A stretch of 58,732 nt of DNA from Gaertneriomyces semiglobifer (GCA_025558075.1 JAHLKF010000046.1:1-58732), one strand, 5' to 3'; numbered from the stretch's first letter, positions 1-9,980 are shown. Notes: generated by a model from the letters alone, not told the origin. Program-made: numbers and translations.

Positions 1-503
1 CCATGTTGTGAAGAGACGGTTTGTGGCAGCTCATAAGATCCATTCATTCGTGATGTTGCTAACGATTTCCCAAATAGGGAAATGGTCTTTGCCCACTTCG
101 GGCATGAGCAACAAGTCAATGACATCTGCGAATTTTTGGCGCATGGCAAAGTGGCGTTCACTATGGACAAATACCGCATTGTTGTAAGAAAACGCTTGAA
201 AATCTAGTTGGACGGGGAGGAGTGGGGTGCCGGAGCTGGTTACGGGTGTCTTAGTGCAGACGAACATATGGGTTCGAACCCCATCCCTCACTCCTTTCCT
301 GACTAGAATTGAAAGCCTGTATATATATATATATTTTTGTAAATATATACCATTGGCAAGCCGAACGCTAGTAATGCACTCTCTAGCAGTTATGCGAATC
401 ATCCTTCTAAGTGCACTATGCATTTAATTCCGATGCGTACCAGTTTGCGTACCCCACATCGTCAGACCGCGTTCATCTAATGGCCAGAATGGCATACAAA
501 AAC
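1..503. other. Left flank without a recognisable gene
   Basis: Apart from the tRNA-like segment and a short TA microsatellite near 320-333, I see no coding pattern I trust. The last five bases (AAAAC, 499-503) are the left copy of the target-site duplication of the composite retrotransposon that starts at 504. Confidence 0.5.
219..294 (+). other. tRNA-like relic with perfect T-arm
   Basis: A 5-bp stem ATGGG/CCCAT closes a canonical 7-nt loop TTCGAAC (268-284). The flanking strands at 219-227 and 286-294 pair over nine bases with one G-T wobble, like an acceptor stem. A short CCG/CGG arm around GAGCTGGTTA resembles a D-arm, and GTCT/AGAC encloses a 6-nt loop where a 7-nt anticodon loop is expected. 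The anticodon stem and the junctions to the acceptor do not fit a normal tRNA, so I read it as a degenerate tRNA gene or tRNA-derived element. No anticodon can be assigned. Confidence 0.3.
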
Positions 504-781
504 TGTTGCAGAGGGATCCTGCTGATGCTCTGATCCTTCTAATAAGCTTATGTGTATTCAAGTCCAAGGTTCTAAGAGTACAGTTGAATGCCGGGCATAA
601 GAGAACCACCCGACGGAAAAGGTCACGTGTCGGGTGTTAGGGCACCCAGTCACATGGGTCACGTGCTCATGGGCACATGACGCACGTGTATGCGCTGATA
701 TGGATAAGAACCCATGTCATAGCGTGTGCCCTGGTTAGGGTATCCCTATGACGTGTATGTCACCGGGACCCCCTTACAACA
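504..781 (-). repeat. LTR of copy A (element 3' LTR)
   Basis: 278 bp with short inverted ends TGTTG..CAACA. It differs from the middle LTR (5236-5513) at about four positions by eye. It contains several CACGTG palindromes. Just inside it at 782-793 lies, on the minus strand, the purine run CCGAGGGGGGAG, the expected polypurine tract next to a 3' LTR. Confidence 0.95.
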
Positions 782-793
782 CTCCCCCCTCGG
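782..793 (-). promoter_or_regulatory. Polypurine tract of copy A
   Basis: On the minus strand this reads CCGAGGGGGGAG and abuts the TGTTG start of the 3' LTR. The same tract occurs beside the B LTR and beside the non-autonomous LTR at 1327, so plus-strand priming sequence is conserved across the family. Confidence 0.8.
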
Positions 794-841
794 TGCATGC
801 ACGACATTTCCTGCAAACTGCCCGACACCTTCAGCAACTGT

Positions 842-1122
842 TCAGTGCTTATTGTCAGTGTTCGACATCTTCAGCAGCTTGTCAGCAGTGTCAGGCATTG
901 TCAGCAACCTGTCAGCAGTGTCAGACACCTTCAGCACCTTGTCAGACACTGTCATCAGCTTGTCAGCAGTGTCGGACGCTGTCAGCAACTTGTCAGAAGC
1001 GTCGGACATATGGAGACCCATGCGCGGATGCATGCTGTTCAGAGCAGGAGCGGCTAGAGCCTTGGTAAGTCCATCGGCAAGCTGATTATTGGTGGATACA
1101 TAGCGGAGAGCGATTTCCTGGG
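842..1122 (-). pseudogene. Copy A: 3' end of pol (RNase H tail with degenerate repeats)
   Basis: This is the C-terminal segment of copy A's pol, cut from the rest by the non-autonomous insertion at 1123. After the residues EIALRYVSTNNQLADGLTKA it runs into a low-complexity tail built on the unit (S/P)DTADKLLT. Copy A has roughly one more repeat unit here than copy B. The reading frame ends in the same SNTDNKH tail as copy B. Confidence 0.85.
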
Positions 1123-1327
1123 TGTTGCAGAGGAACCTGCTGATGCTCTTATCCTTCTTATAAGCTCTGTTATCTCTCAAGTCTAAGGTTCTAAGTTCTA
1201 AACTGACGGTTGCGTTAAGCGCTTCCCGACGGAAAAGATCATGTGACTTAGGGCAGTGCTGACATAGCAGTTACCGATAACGGGGTAACCCCAATGGCGT
1301 GTATGCCACCGGGATCCTATTACAACA
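1123..1327 (-). repeat. LTR of non-autonomous element (left)
   Basis: 205 bp. It shares the first 30 or so bases and the TTACAACA end with the 278-bp LTR but is shorter and diverged in the middle. Its right-hand partner at 1950-2154 is nearly identical, differing for example by ACTGACGG versus ACTGATGG, so the insertion is recent. Confidence 0.9.
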
Positions 1328-1585
1328 CTCCCCCCTCGGTGCATACACGACATTTCGGTACATGGATGCATCCAGTTCCAGGGCGACAGCTTGTAAGACG
1401 TCAAGGGTCTGCTTGTCAGCGGCAACTCGATTGCGAATGCGGGCACGAACAGACGGTTTGAGGCCGCATATGTACGTGAGGCACACGGCGTCGGATTCCA
1501 GGTTTGGCAGTCGTTCAGCGAACATTGACGGAGGGTTGTCGGGGGCCGAGAATTCCTCCTTGGCACTGCGGGTCGAGCGGGCCAT
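1271..1585 (-). pseudogene. Collapsed gag remnant in the non-autonomous element
   Basis: The start MARSTRSAKEEFSAPDNPPS matches the gag start of copy B. The frame then jumps from AERL to a later gag block (DAVCLTYICGLKPSVRARI) and, after DASMYRN, straight to the polypurine tract and LTR. Two internal deletions therefore removed most of gag and all of pol. Preserving the first gag residues next to the leader may reflect retention of cis-acting packaging sequence rather than protein function. Confidence 0.8.
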
Positions 1586-1599
1586 CTTAAAAAAGTGTT

Positions 1600-1949
1600 A
1601 TACACAGGCAAGGTGTTCAATAAGCAGTCGTCGTTGATCGCAGGCAGGGGGATCAACGGTCCGGGGGTGTAAGCAGTTGATCGCAGGCAGGGGGATCAGT
1701 AAGTGTCGGGCGTCGTTAATCGCTGGCAGGGGGATCAACGGTCCGGGGGTGTAAGCAGTTGAACACAGGCAGGGTGTTCAATAGCAGTCGTCATTGATCG
1801 CAGGCAGGGGGATCAACGGTGTCGGGCGTCGTTAATCGCTGGCAGGGGGATTAACGGTGCAGGCGGAAACTGTCAATAACGGGCAGATCCACCCGGAGAC
1901 TGAGAGGCAGAGCATAAGCAGGCAGCTGTTGATGCCGGGGCTCATAAAC
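1600..1949 (-). other. Hairpin-array leader and primer region of the non-autonomous element
   Basis: This stretch repeats the CAGGCAGGG and TGGCAGGGG loop units with flanking self-complementary arms seen in the leader of copy B. It then carries GCCGGGGCTCATAAAC directly before the right LTR, the counterpart of the primer-binding site. It contains no protein-coding sequence. Confidence 0.8.
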
Positions 1950-2154
1950 TGTTGCAGAGGAACCTGCTGATGCTCTTATCCTTCTTATAAGCTCTGTTAT
2001 CTCTCAAGTCTAAGGTTCTAAGTTCTAAACTGATGGTTGCGTTAAGCGCTTCCCGACGGAAAAGATCATGTGACTTAGGGCAGTGCTGACATAGCAGTTA
2101 CCGATAACGGGGTAACCCCAATGGCGTGTATGCCACCGGGATCCTATTACAACA
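1950..2154 (-). repeat. LTR of non-autonomous element (right)
   Basis: 205 bp, the element's 5' LTR on the minus strand, with TGTTG..CAACA ends. It is followed by CTGGG, the second copy of the target-site duplication, and then by the continuation of copy A pol. Confidence 0.9.
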
Positions 2155-3969
2155 CTGGGTCTGATGAACTTTTTCGCGGATGAAATGATGGCGGAGATCA
2201 ATGTGCTTGGTGCGATTGTGATTAACTGGGTTGTTGACAAGTTTGATGGCTGCCTGGTTGTCCTCGTACACTGTTAGAGCGCCATGCGTGTCGGGGCCAT
2301 GTTCAGTGCCCGGGAGAATGGACTTGTGGGTGTCATTGCGTGGAAAATGCTCGAGGAGCGTGATCATCAGTCGACAGAGCCATACCGCTTCCTTGGCGGC
2401 CTCAGCTAACGCAATGTATTCTGCTTCTGCTGTAGATTGTGCCGTGCAGTTCTGGAGCTTGGATGCCCATGAAATAGCGCCTTCGTTCAAGAGGAAAAGG
2501 TACGCCGACGTCGAACGTCGGTTCTCGGCATTTGCAGCGAAGTCGTCATCAGAATAACCATGTAGAGAGGATACTCCCCCGTCTCGAGGACCATACAAGA
2601 GCTTGAGATTGGGAGTGCCTTTTACATAGCGGAGGACACGGCGGGCAGCACTCAAGTGCTGTTCAGTGGGTTTCGACAGGAAACGGGACAGTTTGGAGAT
2701 TGCGAAGGCAAGATCGGGCCGCGTAGCAATGGTAAGATACATCAGACTGCCGATTATTGACTGATAAAGCTTTTGATCAGCCAGGACGTCGTCGTCGGTG
2801 GCAGCGACAAGCGATAAGCTGGGCGACAGTGGAACAGTGACAGATGTGGCATCGGCAAGGCCATAGCGAAGGAGCATGTCATCAATGTATTTGCCTTGGT
2901 TCAGTGTCAGTGTGTCAGCAGTGCGTGTGACTTCAATGCCGAGAATGTACGAAATCTCCCCCATGTCCTCCATCACGAAACGCCGGGCAAGACTGTCCTT
3001 GATGGACCGCATGCGGGCCGTCGTGGAGCAGATGGTGAGGTCATCGACGTACAGGGCAATGATGTCAGGTGTGCCGCCGGCAACGGGACAAAGGTACAGC
3101 GCGGTGTCGAGAACCGTGGGTTGGAAACCGACGGACTTCAGATAAGTGTCAAGTGTTTGGTTCCATAAGTGCGGTGACTGCTTTAACCCATAGATCGAAC
3201 GTAGGAGTTTAACGTACGAACCATCGGGGAGTTGCATACGGATGTCGATGTCGATGACAGCGTTCAGGAATGCCGTGAGGACATCCATTTGATGGATCTC
3301 GAGCCGGAAGAGCTGGGCGAGTGCGAGAAGCAGACGCAGGGTGCTGAACTTGACAACCCGGGCATAGATTTCATTGAAATCGAGACCCGGGCGCTGGGTA
3401 AACCCGCGGGCAACAAGGCGGGCCTTGTACTTTTTTATGGAACCGTCCGGGTGATGCTTAATCTTGAAGACCCATTTAGAGTCAATGGTTATCCAGGTCT
3501 GATTAGCGAGTAAGGATTGGAGTTCTTTATCGATGGCCTGCTGCCAGGCATGACGGTCAGGTGAGCGCAGCACTTGCTTATAAGTGACAGGTTCCCGGGC
3601 AGGGGGGCCGTCCAGAGCGGACGCTACTAAGGCCTGGACTGTAGGAGGGGATGTGGAGGAAGATGCCGGGGAGTGATGCTTACGAGCAAAATATTCATCA
3701 ACAACGGGCAAGCCGTGTAAGTTGAACGCATCGTTCCATTCAGGTTCAGAATACCCGACGTACTTAACAAAATATTGATGCTCCCCCGTCGGTGCGATCC
3801 GTTCATCAACAATGTACTCGACTTCAAAAACTTCATCATCGGGAGCGTCGGGAGCGGGATCGACATAGTTGGTTTCATCGAACGTGACGTCGCGGGACCG
3901 ATGAATGCGCTGTGTCAGGGGATCATAGAAACAGTAACCCGTGGAGTCAGTGTACCCGATCAGTTTCAT
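2155..3969 (-). pseudogene. Copy A: reverse transcriptase and RNase H, truncated by insertion
   Basis: Starting MKLIGYTDSTGYCFYDPLT, the product carries the copia RT block with the catalytic YVDD motif and an RNase H region with YEDNQAAIKLVNNPVNHNRT. The frame is open until the residues HQTQ, where the non-autonomous element interrupts it. Compared with copy B there is an R for P change in FNEIYA(P/R)VVKF and scattered substitutions. The upstream integrase frame is in phase but separated by a TAA codon at 3985-3987. Confidence 0.9.
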
Positions 3970-3984
3970 GCGACGGGCCCGGGG

Positions 3985-5235
3985 TTAGAGCTTTTTATGG
4001 GGACGGCGTTCGACGGGGATATGAACATAAGCGTCGGACCACAAGACCCGCAGGTTCGCCACGTCCGCGGGAGAACCGTGCCATTTTTCGTATGGAGTTG
4101 CATTGCCGATGGCGCGGGACGGCGTGCGTTGACGGAGGTAGTTGACAGCAACGACGATTTCCCCCCACAAGTGCTGAGGTATGTGACTTGACAGCATGAC
4201 CGCCCGGGTTTGTGTCATTAACGTCTGATTATAACGCTCGGCGATGCCGTTTTGTGCCGGAGAGTATGCGTGGGTGGGACGAACCCGGGTGCCGTGCTGC
4301 CGAAGATCGCCGACAAGGGCATGACTCAGGTATTCGCCGCCGTTGTCGCATCGCAGTTCAAGGATTTTGCATCCATGGAGGTTTTCAGCATGTTGGCGGA
4401 AAGCGTGGAATTCGGCGGGGACATCGTGTTTATGTTTGATGATGGCGACATGTGCGTATCGAGTAAGTTCGTCGATGAACGTGACAAGGTACGGGCAGTG
4501 ATCGAGTGTGTCATGCTCGACTGACTGTACGTCACTGTGGATGCGACCAAGGACGCGGGTTGCCGGTTGGGGGTTGTCATGATTGAATGGAGAGCGTCGG
4601 GACTTAGCGACACGACACCCAACGCAGGTGGCGAGGGTGCCGGGCGCGGAAATGCCGTATGCGCGAAGCGCTAGTTGGAGATTAGCAGCGCTCGGATGAC
4701 CGAAACGTAGATGCCAGAGCTTAAGAGTGACAGAGTCGGCAGGACTAGGAGCAGGGTCAGAGAGAGCATGTGAAGTAGGCGTTATATTTGGTGAATAAAC
4801 AGTGTCATCGACAATCGCAGGTGTCGGAGGTGTCGACTCGGTCGAATTGGTCGATTCTAGTCGATTTGTCGGAAAGTGCTGTGCCACCGTGTCGGGCGCG
4901 TGAAGTTGCTGTGCCGTCGGAGGCGCAGTGACGGTAACCGGGGGCGCAGTCACGGACGGGGGGTCACGGGGGGCGGCACGCGACGTACGATGCGCAATGC
5001 ACGCGGACTTGCGGACATGGGTGGTAAAGGCCTCATATTCAGCCGGAGAGGCGGTTGTGTACCCGGCAATAAAATAAAGTTTATTGTGACGTATGACATC
5101 AGCTACACGAGCACCCGACTTGCGATGAGTAATCCACCCGGCACTAAGATCAGCCGAGAAATCTAAGGCATAACGCGACTGGGCCAATGATGCGAAAGAG
5201 AGCAGATTCCGCGGACATTCGGGAGCATAGAGCAC
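3985..5235 (-). pseudogene. Copy A: gag-pol fragment (end of protease region and integrase)
   Basis: The frame begins abruptly at the middle LTR with residues that follow the protease in copy B (MLYAPECPRNLLSFASLAQS). It holds a complete integrase: the zinc site LWHLRFGHP..CVGCRVAK and the D,D,E core HSDVQS, RCDNGGEYL, NGIAERYN. It ends at VERRPHKKL followed by TAA. The gag and protease parts of copy A are missing. Confidence 0.9.
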
Positions 5236-5513
5236 TGTTGCAGAGGGATCCTGCTGATGCTCTGATCCTTCTAATAAGCTTATGTGTATTCAAGTCTAAG
5301 GTTCTAAGAGTACAGTTGAATGCCCGGCATAAGAGAACCACCCGACGGAAAAGGTCACGTGTCGGGTGTCAGGGCACCCAGTCACATGGGTCACGTGCTC
5401 ATGGGCACATGACGCACGTGTATGCGCTGATATGGATAAGAACCCTTGTCATAGCGTGTGCCCTGGTTAGGGTATCCCTATGACGTGTATGTCACCGGGA
5501 CCCCCTTACAACA
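5236..5513 (-). repeat. Middle LTR (3' LTR of copy B)
   Basis: 278 bp with TGTTG..CAACA ends, inserted directly after AGCAC of copy A. The matching AGCAC duplication expected on the far side of B is absent, because the sequence right of the third LTR is host DNA. This is the key sign of a secondary deletion. Confidence 0.95.
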
Positions 5514-5525
5514 CTCCCCCCTCGG
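5514..5525 (-). promoter_or_regulatory. Polypurine tract of copy B
   Basis: CCGAGGGGGGAG on the minus strand immediately precedes the 3' LTR, as in copy A. Confidence 0.8.
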
Positions 5526-5573
5526 TGCATGCACGACATTTCCTGCAAACTGCCCGACACCTTCAGCAACTGT

Positions 5574-7652
5574 TCAGTGCTTATTGTCAGTGTTCGACAT
5601 CTTCAGCAGCTTGTCAGCAGTGTCAGGCATTGTCAGCAACCTGTCAGCAGTGTCAGACACCTTGTCAGGCACTGTCAGCAGCTTGTCAGCAGTGTCGGGC
5701 GCTGTCAGCAACTTGTCAGAAGCGTCGGACATATGGAGACCCATGCGAGAATGCATGCTATTCAGAGCAGGAGCAGCTAGAGCCTTGGTAAGTCCATCAG
5801 CAAGCTGATTATTGGTGGATACATAGCGGAGAGCGATTTCCTGGGTCTGATGAACTTTTTCGCGGATGAAATGATGGCGGAGATCAATGTGCTTGGTGCG
5901 ATTGTGATTAACTGGGTTGTTGACAAGTTTGATGCCTGCCTGGTTGTCCTCGTACACTGTCAGAGCACCATATGTGCCGGGTTCAGTGCCGGGGAGGATG
6001 GACCGTGTGGTGTCAGTGCGTGGAAAGTGCTCAAGGAGCGCGATCATCAGTCGACGGAGCCATACTGCCTCCTTAGCGGCCTCTGCTAACGCAATGTATT
6101 CTGCTTCTGCTGTAGATTGCGCCGTGCAGTTCTGGAGCTTGGATGCCCATGAAATAGCGCCTCCGTTCAGGAGGAAAAGGTACGCCGACGTCGAACGTCG
6201 GTTCTCGGCATTTGCAGCGAAATCGGCATCAGAATAACCGTGCAATGAACAGTTTGCTCCCCCGTCTCGAGGACCATACAAGAGCTTGAGATTGCGAGTG
6301 CCTTTTACATAGCGGAGGACACGGCGGGCAGCACTCAAGTGCTGTTCAGTGGGTTTCGACAGGAAACGGGACAGTTTGGAGATTGCGAAGGCAAGATCGG
6401 GCCGCGTAGCAATGGTAAGATACATCAGACTGCCGATTATTGACTGATAAAGCTTTTGATCAGCCAGGACGTCGTCGTCGGTGGCAGCGACAAGCGATAA
6501 CCTGGGCGACAGTGGAACAGTGACAGATGTGGCATCGGCAAGGCCATAGCGAAGGAGCATGTCATCAATGTATTTGCCTTGGTTCAGTGTCAGTGTGTCA
6601 GCAGTGCGTGTGACTTCAATGCCGAGAATGTACGAAATCTCCCCCATGTCCTCCATCACGAAACGCCGGGCAAGACCGTCCTTGATGGACCGCATGCGGG
6701 CCGTCGTGGAGCAGATGGTGAGGTCATCGACGTACAGGGCAATGATGTCAGGTGTGCCGCCGGCAACGGGACGAAGGTACAGCGCGGTGTCGAGAACCGT
6801 GGGTTGGAAACCGACGGACTTCAGATAAGTGTCAAGTGTTTGGTTCCATAAGTGCGGTGACTGCTTTAACCCATAGATCGAACGTAGGAGTTTAACGTAC
6901 GAACCATCGGGGAGTTGCATATGGCTGTCGATGTCGATGACAGCGTTCAGGAATGCCGTGAGGACATCCATTTGATGGATCTCGAGCCGGAAGAGCTGGG
7001 CGAGTGCGAGAAGCAGACGCAGGGTGCTGAACTTGACAACCGGGGCATAGATTTCATTGAAATCGAGACCCGGGCGCTGGGTAAACCCGCGGGCAACAAG
7101 GCGGGCCTTGTACTTTTTTATGGAACCGTCCGGGTGATGCTTAATCTTGAAGACCCATTTAGAGTCAATGGTTATCCAGGTCTGATTAGCGAGCAAGGAT
7201 TGGAGTTCTTTATCGATGGCCTGCTGCCAGGCATGACGGTCAGGTGAGCGCAGCACTTGCTTATAAGTGACGGGTTCCCGGGCAGGGGGGCCGTCCAGAG
7301 CGGACGCTACTAAGGCCTCGACTGTAGGAGGGGATGTGGAGGAAGATGCCGGGGAGTGATGCTTACGAGCAAAATATTCATCAACAACGGGCAAGCCGTG
7401 TAAGTTGAACGCATCGTTCCATTCAGGTTCAGAATACCCGACGTACTTAACAAAATATTGATGCTCCCCCGTCGGTGCGATCCGTTCATCAACAATGTAC
7501 TCGACTTCAAAGACTTCATCATCGGGAGCGTCGGGAGCGGGATCGACATAGTTGGTTTCATCGAACGTGACGTCAAGGGACCGATGAATGCGCGGTGTCA
7601 GGGGATCATAGAAACAGTAACCTGTGGAGTCAGTGTACCCGATCAGTTTCAT
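5574..7652 (-). CDS. Copia pol part 2: reverse transcriptase and RNase H (copy B)
   Basis: A 692-residue open frame. The first ~100 residues are the linker after integrase. The RT domain follows with QMDVLTAFLNAV and the catalytic YVDD (IIALYVDDLTIC). RNase H comes next with GYSDADFAAN, STAEAEYIALAEAAKEAVWLR, YEDNQAGIKL and KHIDLRHHFIRE. The last ~60 residues are an imperfect repeat of (S/P)DTADKLLT. RT and RNase H copy element RNA into DNA inside cytoplasmic particles. The upstream frame is separated only by an in-phase TAA at 7668-7670, so this part is either made by readthrough or is lost. Apart from that stop the frame is intact and looks recently active. Confidence 0.93.
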   Translation of the reverse strand: MKLIGYTDSTGYCFYDPLTPRIHRSLDVTFDETNYVDPAPDAPDDEVFEVEYIVDERIAPTGEHQYFVKYVGYSEPEWNDAFNLHGLPVVDEYFARKHHSPASSSTSPPTVEALVASALDGPPAREPVTYKQVLRSPDRHAWQQAIDKELQSLLANQTWITIDSKWVFKIKHHPDGSIKKYKARLVARGFTQRPGLDFNEIYAPVVKFSTLRLLLALAQLFRLEIHQMDVLTAFLNAVIDIDSHMQLPDGSYVKLLRSIYGLKQSPHLWNQTLDTYLKSVGFQPTVLDTALYLRPVAGGTPDIIALYVDDLTICSTTARMRSIKDGLARRFVMEDMGEISYILGIEVTRTADTLTLNQGKYIDDMLLRYGLADATSVTVPLSPRLSLVAATDDDVLADQKLYQSIIGSLMYLTIATRPDLAFAISKLSRFLSKPTEQHLSAARRVLRYVKGTRNLKLLYGPRDGGANCSLHGYSDADFAANAENRRSTSAYLFLLNGGAISWASKLQNCTAQSTAEAEYIALAEAAKEAVWLRRLMIALLEHFPRTDTTRSILPGTEPGTYGALTVYEDNQAGIKLVNNPVNHNRTKHIDLRHHFIREKVHQTQEIALRYVSTNNQLADGLTKALAAPALNSMHSRMGLHMSDASDKLLTAPDTADKLLTVPDKVSDTADRLLTMPDTADKLLKMSNTDNKH

Positions 7653-7667
7653 GCGACGGGCCCGGGG

Positions 7668-9980
7668 TTAGAGCTTTTTATGGGGACGGCGTTCGACGGG
7701 GATATGAACATAAGCGTCGGACCACAAGACCCGCAGGTTCGCCACGTCCGCGGGAGAACCGTGCCATTTTTCATATGGAGTTGCATTTCCGATGGCGCGG
7801 GACGGGGTGCGCTGACGGAGGTAGTTGACAGCAACGACGATTTCCCCCCACAAGTGCTGAGGTATGTGACTTGACAGCATGACCGCCCGGGTTTGTGTCA
7901 TTAACGTCTGATTATAACGCTCGGCAATGCCGTTTTGCGCGGGAGAGTATGCGTGGGTAGGACGAACCCGGGTGCCGTGGTGCCGGAGCTCGCCGACAAG
8001 GGCATGACTCAGATATTCGCCGCCGTTGTCGCATCGCAGTTCAAGGATTTTGCAGCCATGGAGGTTTTCAGCATGTTGGCGGAAAGCGTGGAATTCAGCG
8101 GGGACATCATGTTTATTTTTGATGATGGCGACATGTGCGTATCGAGTAAGTTCGTCGATGAACGTGACAAGATACGGGCAGTGATCGAGTGTGTCATGCT
8201 CGACTGACTGTACGTCACTGTGGATGCGACCAAGGACGCGGGTTGCCGTTTGGGGGTTGTCATGATTGAATGGAGAGCGTCGGGACTTAGCGACACGACA
8301 TCCAACGCAGGTGGCGAGGGTGCCGGGCGCGGAAATGCCGTATGCGCGAAGCGCTAGTTGGAGATTAGCAGCGCTCGGATGACCGAAACGTAGATGCCAG
8401 AGCTTAAGAGTGACAGAGTCAGCAGGACTAGGAGCAGGGTCAGAGAGAGCATGTGAAGTAGGCGTTATATTTGGTGAATAAACAGTGTCATCGACAATCG
8501 CAGGTGTCGGAGGTGTCGACTCGGTCGAATTGGTCGATTCTAGTCGATTTGTCGGAAAGTGCTGTGCCACCGTGTCGGGCGCGTGAAGTTGCTGTGCCGT
8601 CGGAGGCGCAGTGACGGTAACCGGGGGCGCAGTCACGGACGGGGGGTCACGGGGGGCGGCACGCGACGTACGATGCGCAATGCGCGCGGACTTGCGGACA
8701 TGGGTGGTAAAGGCCTCATATTCAGCCGGAGAGGCAGTGGTATACCCAGCAATAAAATAAAGTTTATTGTGACGTATGACATCAGCTACACGAGCACCCG
8801 ACTTGCGATGAGTAATCCACCTGGCACTAAGATCAGCCGAGAAGTCTAAGGCATAATGGGACTGGGCCAATGACGCGAAGGAGAGCAGGTTCCGCGGACA
8901 TTCGGGAGCATAGAGCACGTCAGTAAGCTTAAGTAAACCATGACGTGTGTTGATGATTAAGGTTCCCTTGCCGTAAGCAGCGCACGTGCCAATGCCGGAG
9001 ATTTGTCGAGCCGAGGAAAAAGCTTGAAATTCCGTCAGAAGGAAGCGATCACGAATGATGCTATGTGTGGCGCCCGAATCGAGAGCGATGGAGTGCGGCG
9101 CGTCACGGTCAGTCGATAAGACGAGGAAGGCCTCGGGAGCGGAGTCGGTGTCAGTGTCGGAGTTGGGCGGGCCGGAGTCCTTGTCGTCGTGTGCAAGTTC
9201 AGCGGCATGTGCGGCCGGGCGGGACTGAGCGCGTTTCTTGGCGTCAATGACAAGGGGACAGTCACGAACATAGTGGGTTCCTTGGGTGCAGATGTCACAG
9301 GGACGGGCCGCCGGCCTGGGACGGCGACGGGGGTGCGTGGCCGCGGCGGCAGCGGCAAAGGCTTCAGGAGTCCGAGGTTTTGTGTATACTGACGCATCCA
9401 GGTCCAGTGCGGCAACTTGTAAGGCGTCGAGGGTCTGGGTGTCAGCGGCAACTCGATTTCGAATGCGGTCACGAACCGAGGGTTTGAGACCGCAAATGTA
9501 AGTAAGGCAAACGTCGTCAGAGTCCATGTTCGGCAGGGTTAAGCGAATTTTCTCGAAAGCAGAGTTGTATTCGCCGACGGTGCCGGTTTGAGTGAGGTTT
9601 CGCAGAGCAAGGCGTTGAGAGTCCAGATAAGCAGCGGGAATGAAGCGTTGATAGAGCGCACGATGGAGGGGGTTCCACTGAGTAATAACGGCGGCTTTTG
9701 CGGCAGAGCGGTTCCACTCTTCCAGCCATGTAAGGGCATGGTCGCGGAGATTGCAGACAGCGCCTAAGAAAAGGTCCTCCTCAGTTAGATCGGGGCGTAA
9801 GGTGTGAATCATGTTGATGGAGCGGATGAAGGTCAACAGCCGGGGGGCGGCATCCTGGGGATTGCCGTCGAACGGGGTGATTTTTTTAAGCGAGTCGGTT
9901 AACAGTCGTTCAGCGAACAGTGACGGAGGGTTGTCGGGGGCCGAGAATTCCTCCTTGGCACTGCGGGTCGAGCGGGCCAT
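7668..9980 (-). CDS. Copia gag, protease and integrase polyprotein (copy B)
   Basis: 770 residues. The gag capsid region starts at MARSTRSAKEEF. A CCHC zinc knuckle CDICTQGTHYVRDC lies near residue 235. The aspartic protease active site ALDSGATHSI is near residue 303. Integrase has the HHCC site (WHLRFGHPS..CVGCRVAK) and the catalytic triad in HSDVQS, RCDNGGEYL and GIAERYN. The frame ends at VERRPHKKL then TAA, at the point where copia elements normally continue into the RT linker. The next in-frame codons resume PRARRMKLIGY without a shift. The element's own LTR 10385-10661 should drive transcription. Confidence 0.93.
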   Translation of the reverse strand: MARSTRSAKEEFSAPDNPPSLFAERLLTDSLKKITPFDGNPQDAAPRLLTFIRSINMIHTLRPDLTEEDLFLGAVCNLRDHALTWLEEWNRSAAKAAVITQWNPLHRALYQRFIPAAYLDSQRLALRNLTQTGTVGEYNSAFEKIRLTLPNMDSDDVCLTYICGLKPSVRDRIRNRVAADTQTLDALQVAALDLDASVYTKPRTPEAFAAAAAATHPRRRPRPAARPCDICTQGTHYVRDCPLVIDAKKRAQSRPAAHAAELAHDDKDSGPPNSDTDTDSAPEAFLVLSTDRDAPHSIALDSGATHSIIRDRFLLTEFQAFSSARQISGIGTCAAYGKGTLIINTRHGLLKLTDVLYAPECPRNLLSFASLAQSHYALDFSADLSARWITHRKSGARVADVIRHNKLYFIAGYTTASPAEYEAFTTHVRKSARIAHRTSRAAPRDPPSVTAPPVTVTAPPTAQQLHAPDTVAQHFPTNRLESTNSTESTPPTPAIVDDTVYSPNITPTSHALSDPAPSPADSVTLKLWHLRFGHPSAANLQLALRAYGISAPGTLATCVGCRVAKSRRSPFNHDNPQTATRVLGRIHSDVQSVEHDTLDHCPYLVTFIDELTRYAHVAIIKNKHDVPAEFHAFRQHAENLHGCKILELRCDNGGEYLSHALVGELRHHGTRVRPTHAYSPAQNGIAERYNQTLMTQTRAVMLSSHIPQHLWGEIVVAVNYLRQRTPSRAIGNATPYEKWHGSPADVANLRVLWSDAYVHIPVERRPHKKL

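Larger units (their letters stand above)
1123..2154 (-). mobile_element. Non-autonomous copia derivative inserted in copy A
   Basis: A 1032-bp element bounded by two 205-bp LTRs (1123-1327, 1950-2154) and flanked by the duplication CTGGG (1118-1122 and 2155-2159). Removing it restores the copy A reading frame exactly as in copy B. It keeps the TGTTG..CAACA ends, polypurine tract, hairpin leader and primer-site region of the autonomous family but has lost protease, integrase and RT. Only a collapsed gag start remains. It must have been mobilised in trans, presumably by the autonomous relative. Confidence 0.93.

Noticed and set aside
748..1068. Plus-strand cysteine/glutamine/serine-rich frames over the retrotransposon tail
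   Set aside because: These are antisense readings of the pol C-terminal repeat. The same frames reappear at 5480-5791 because the element is duplicated.
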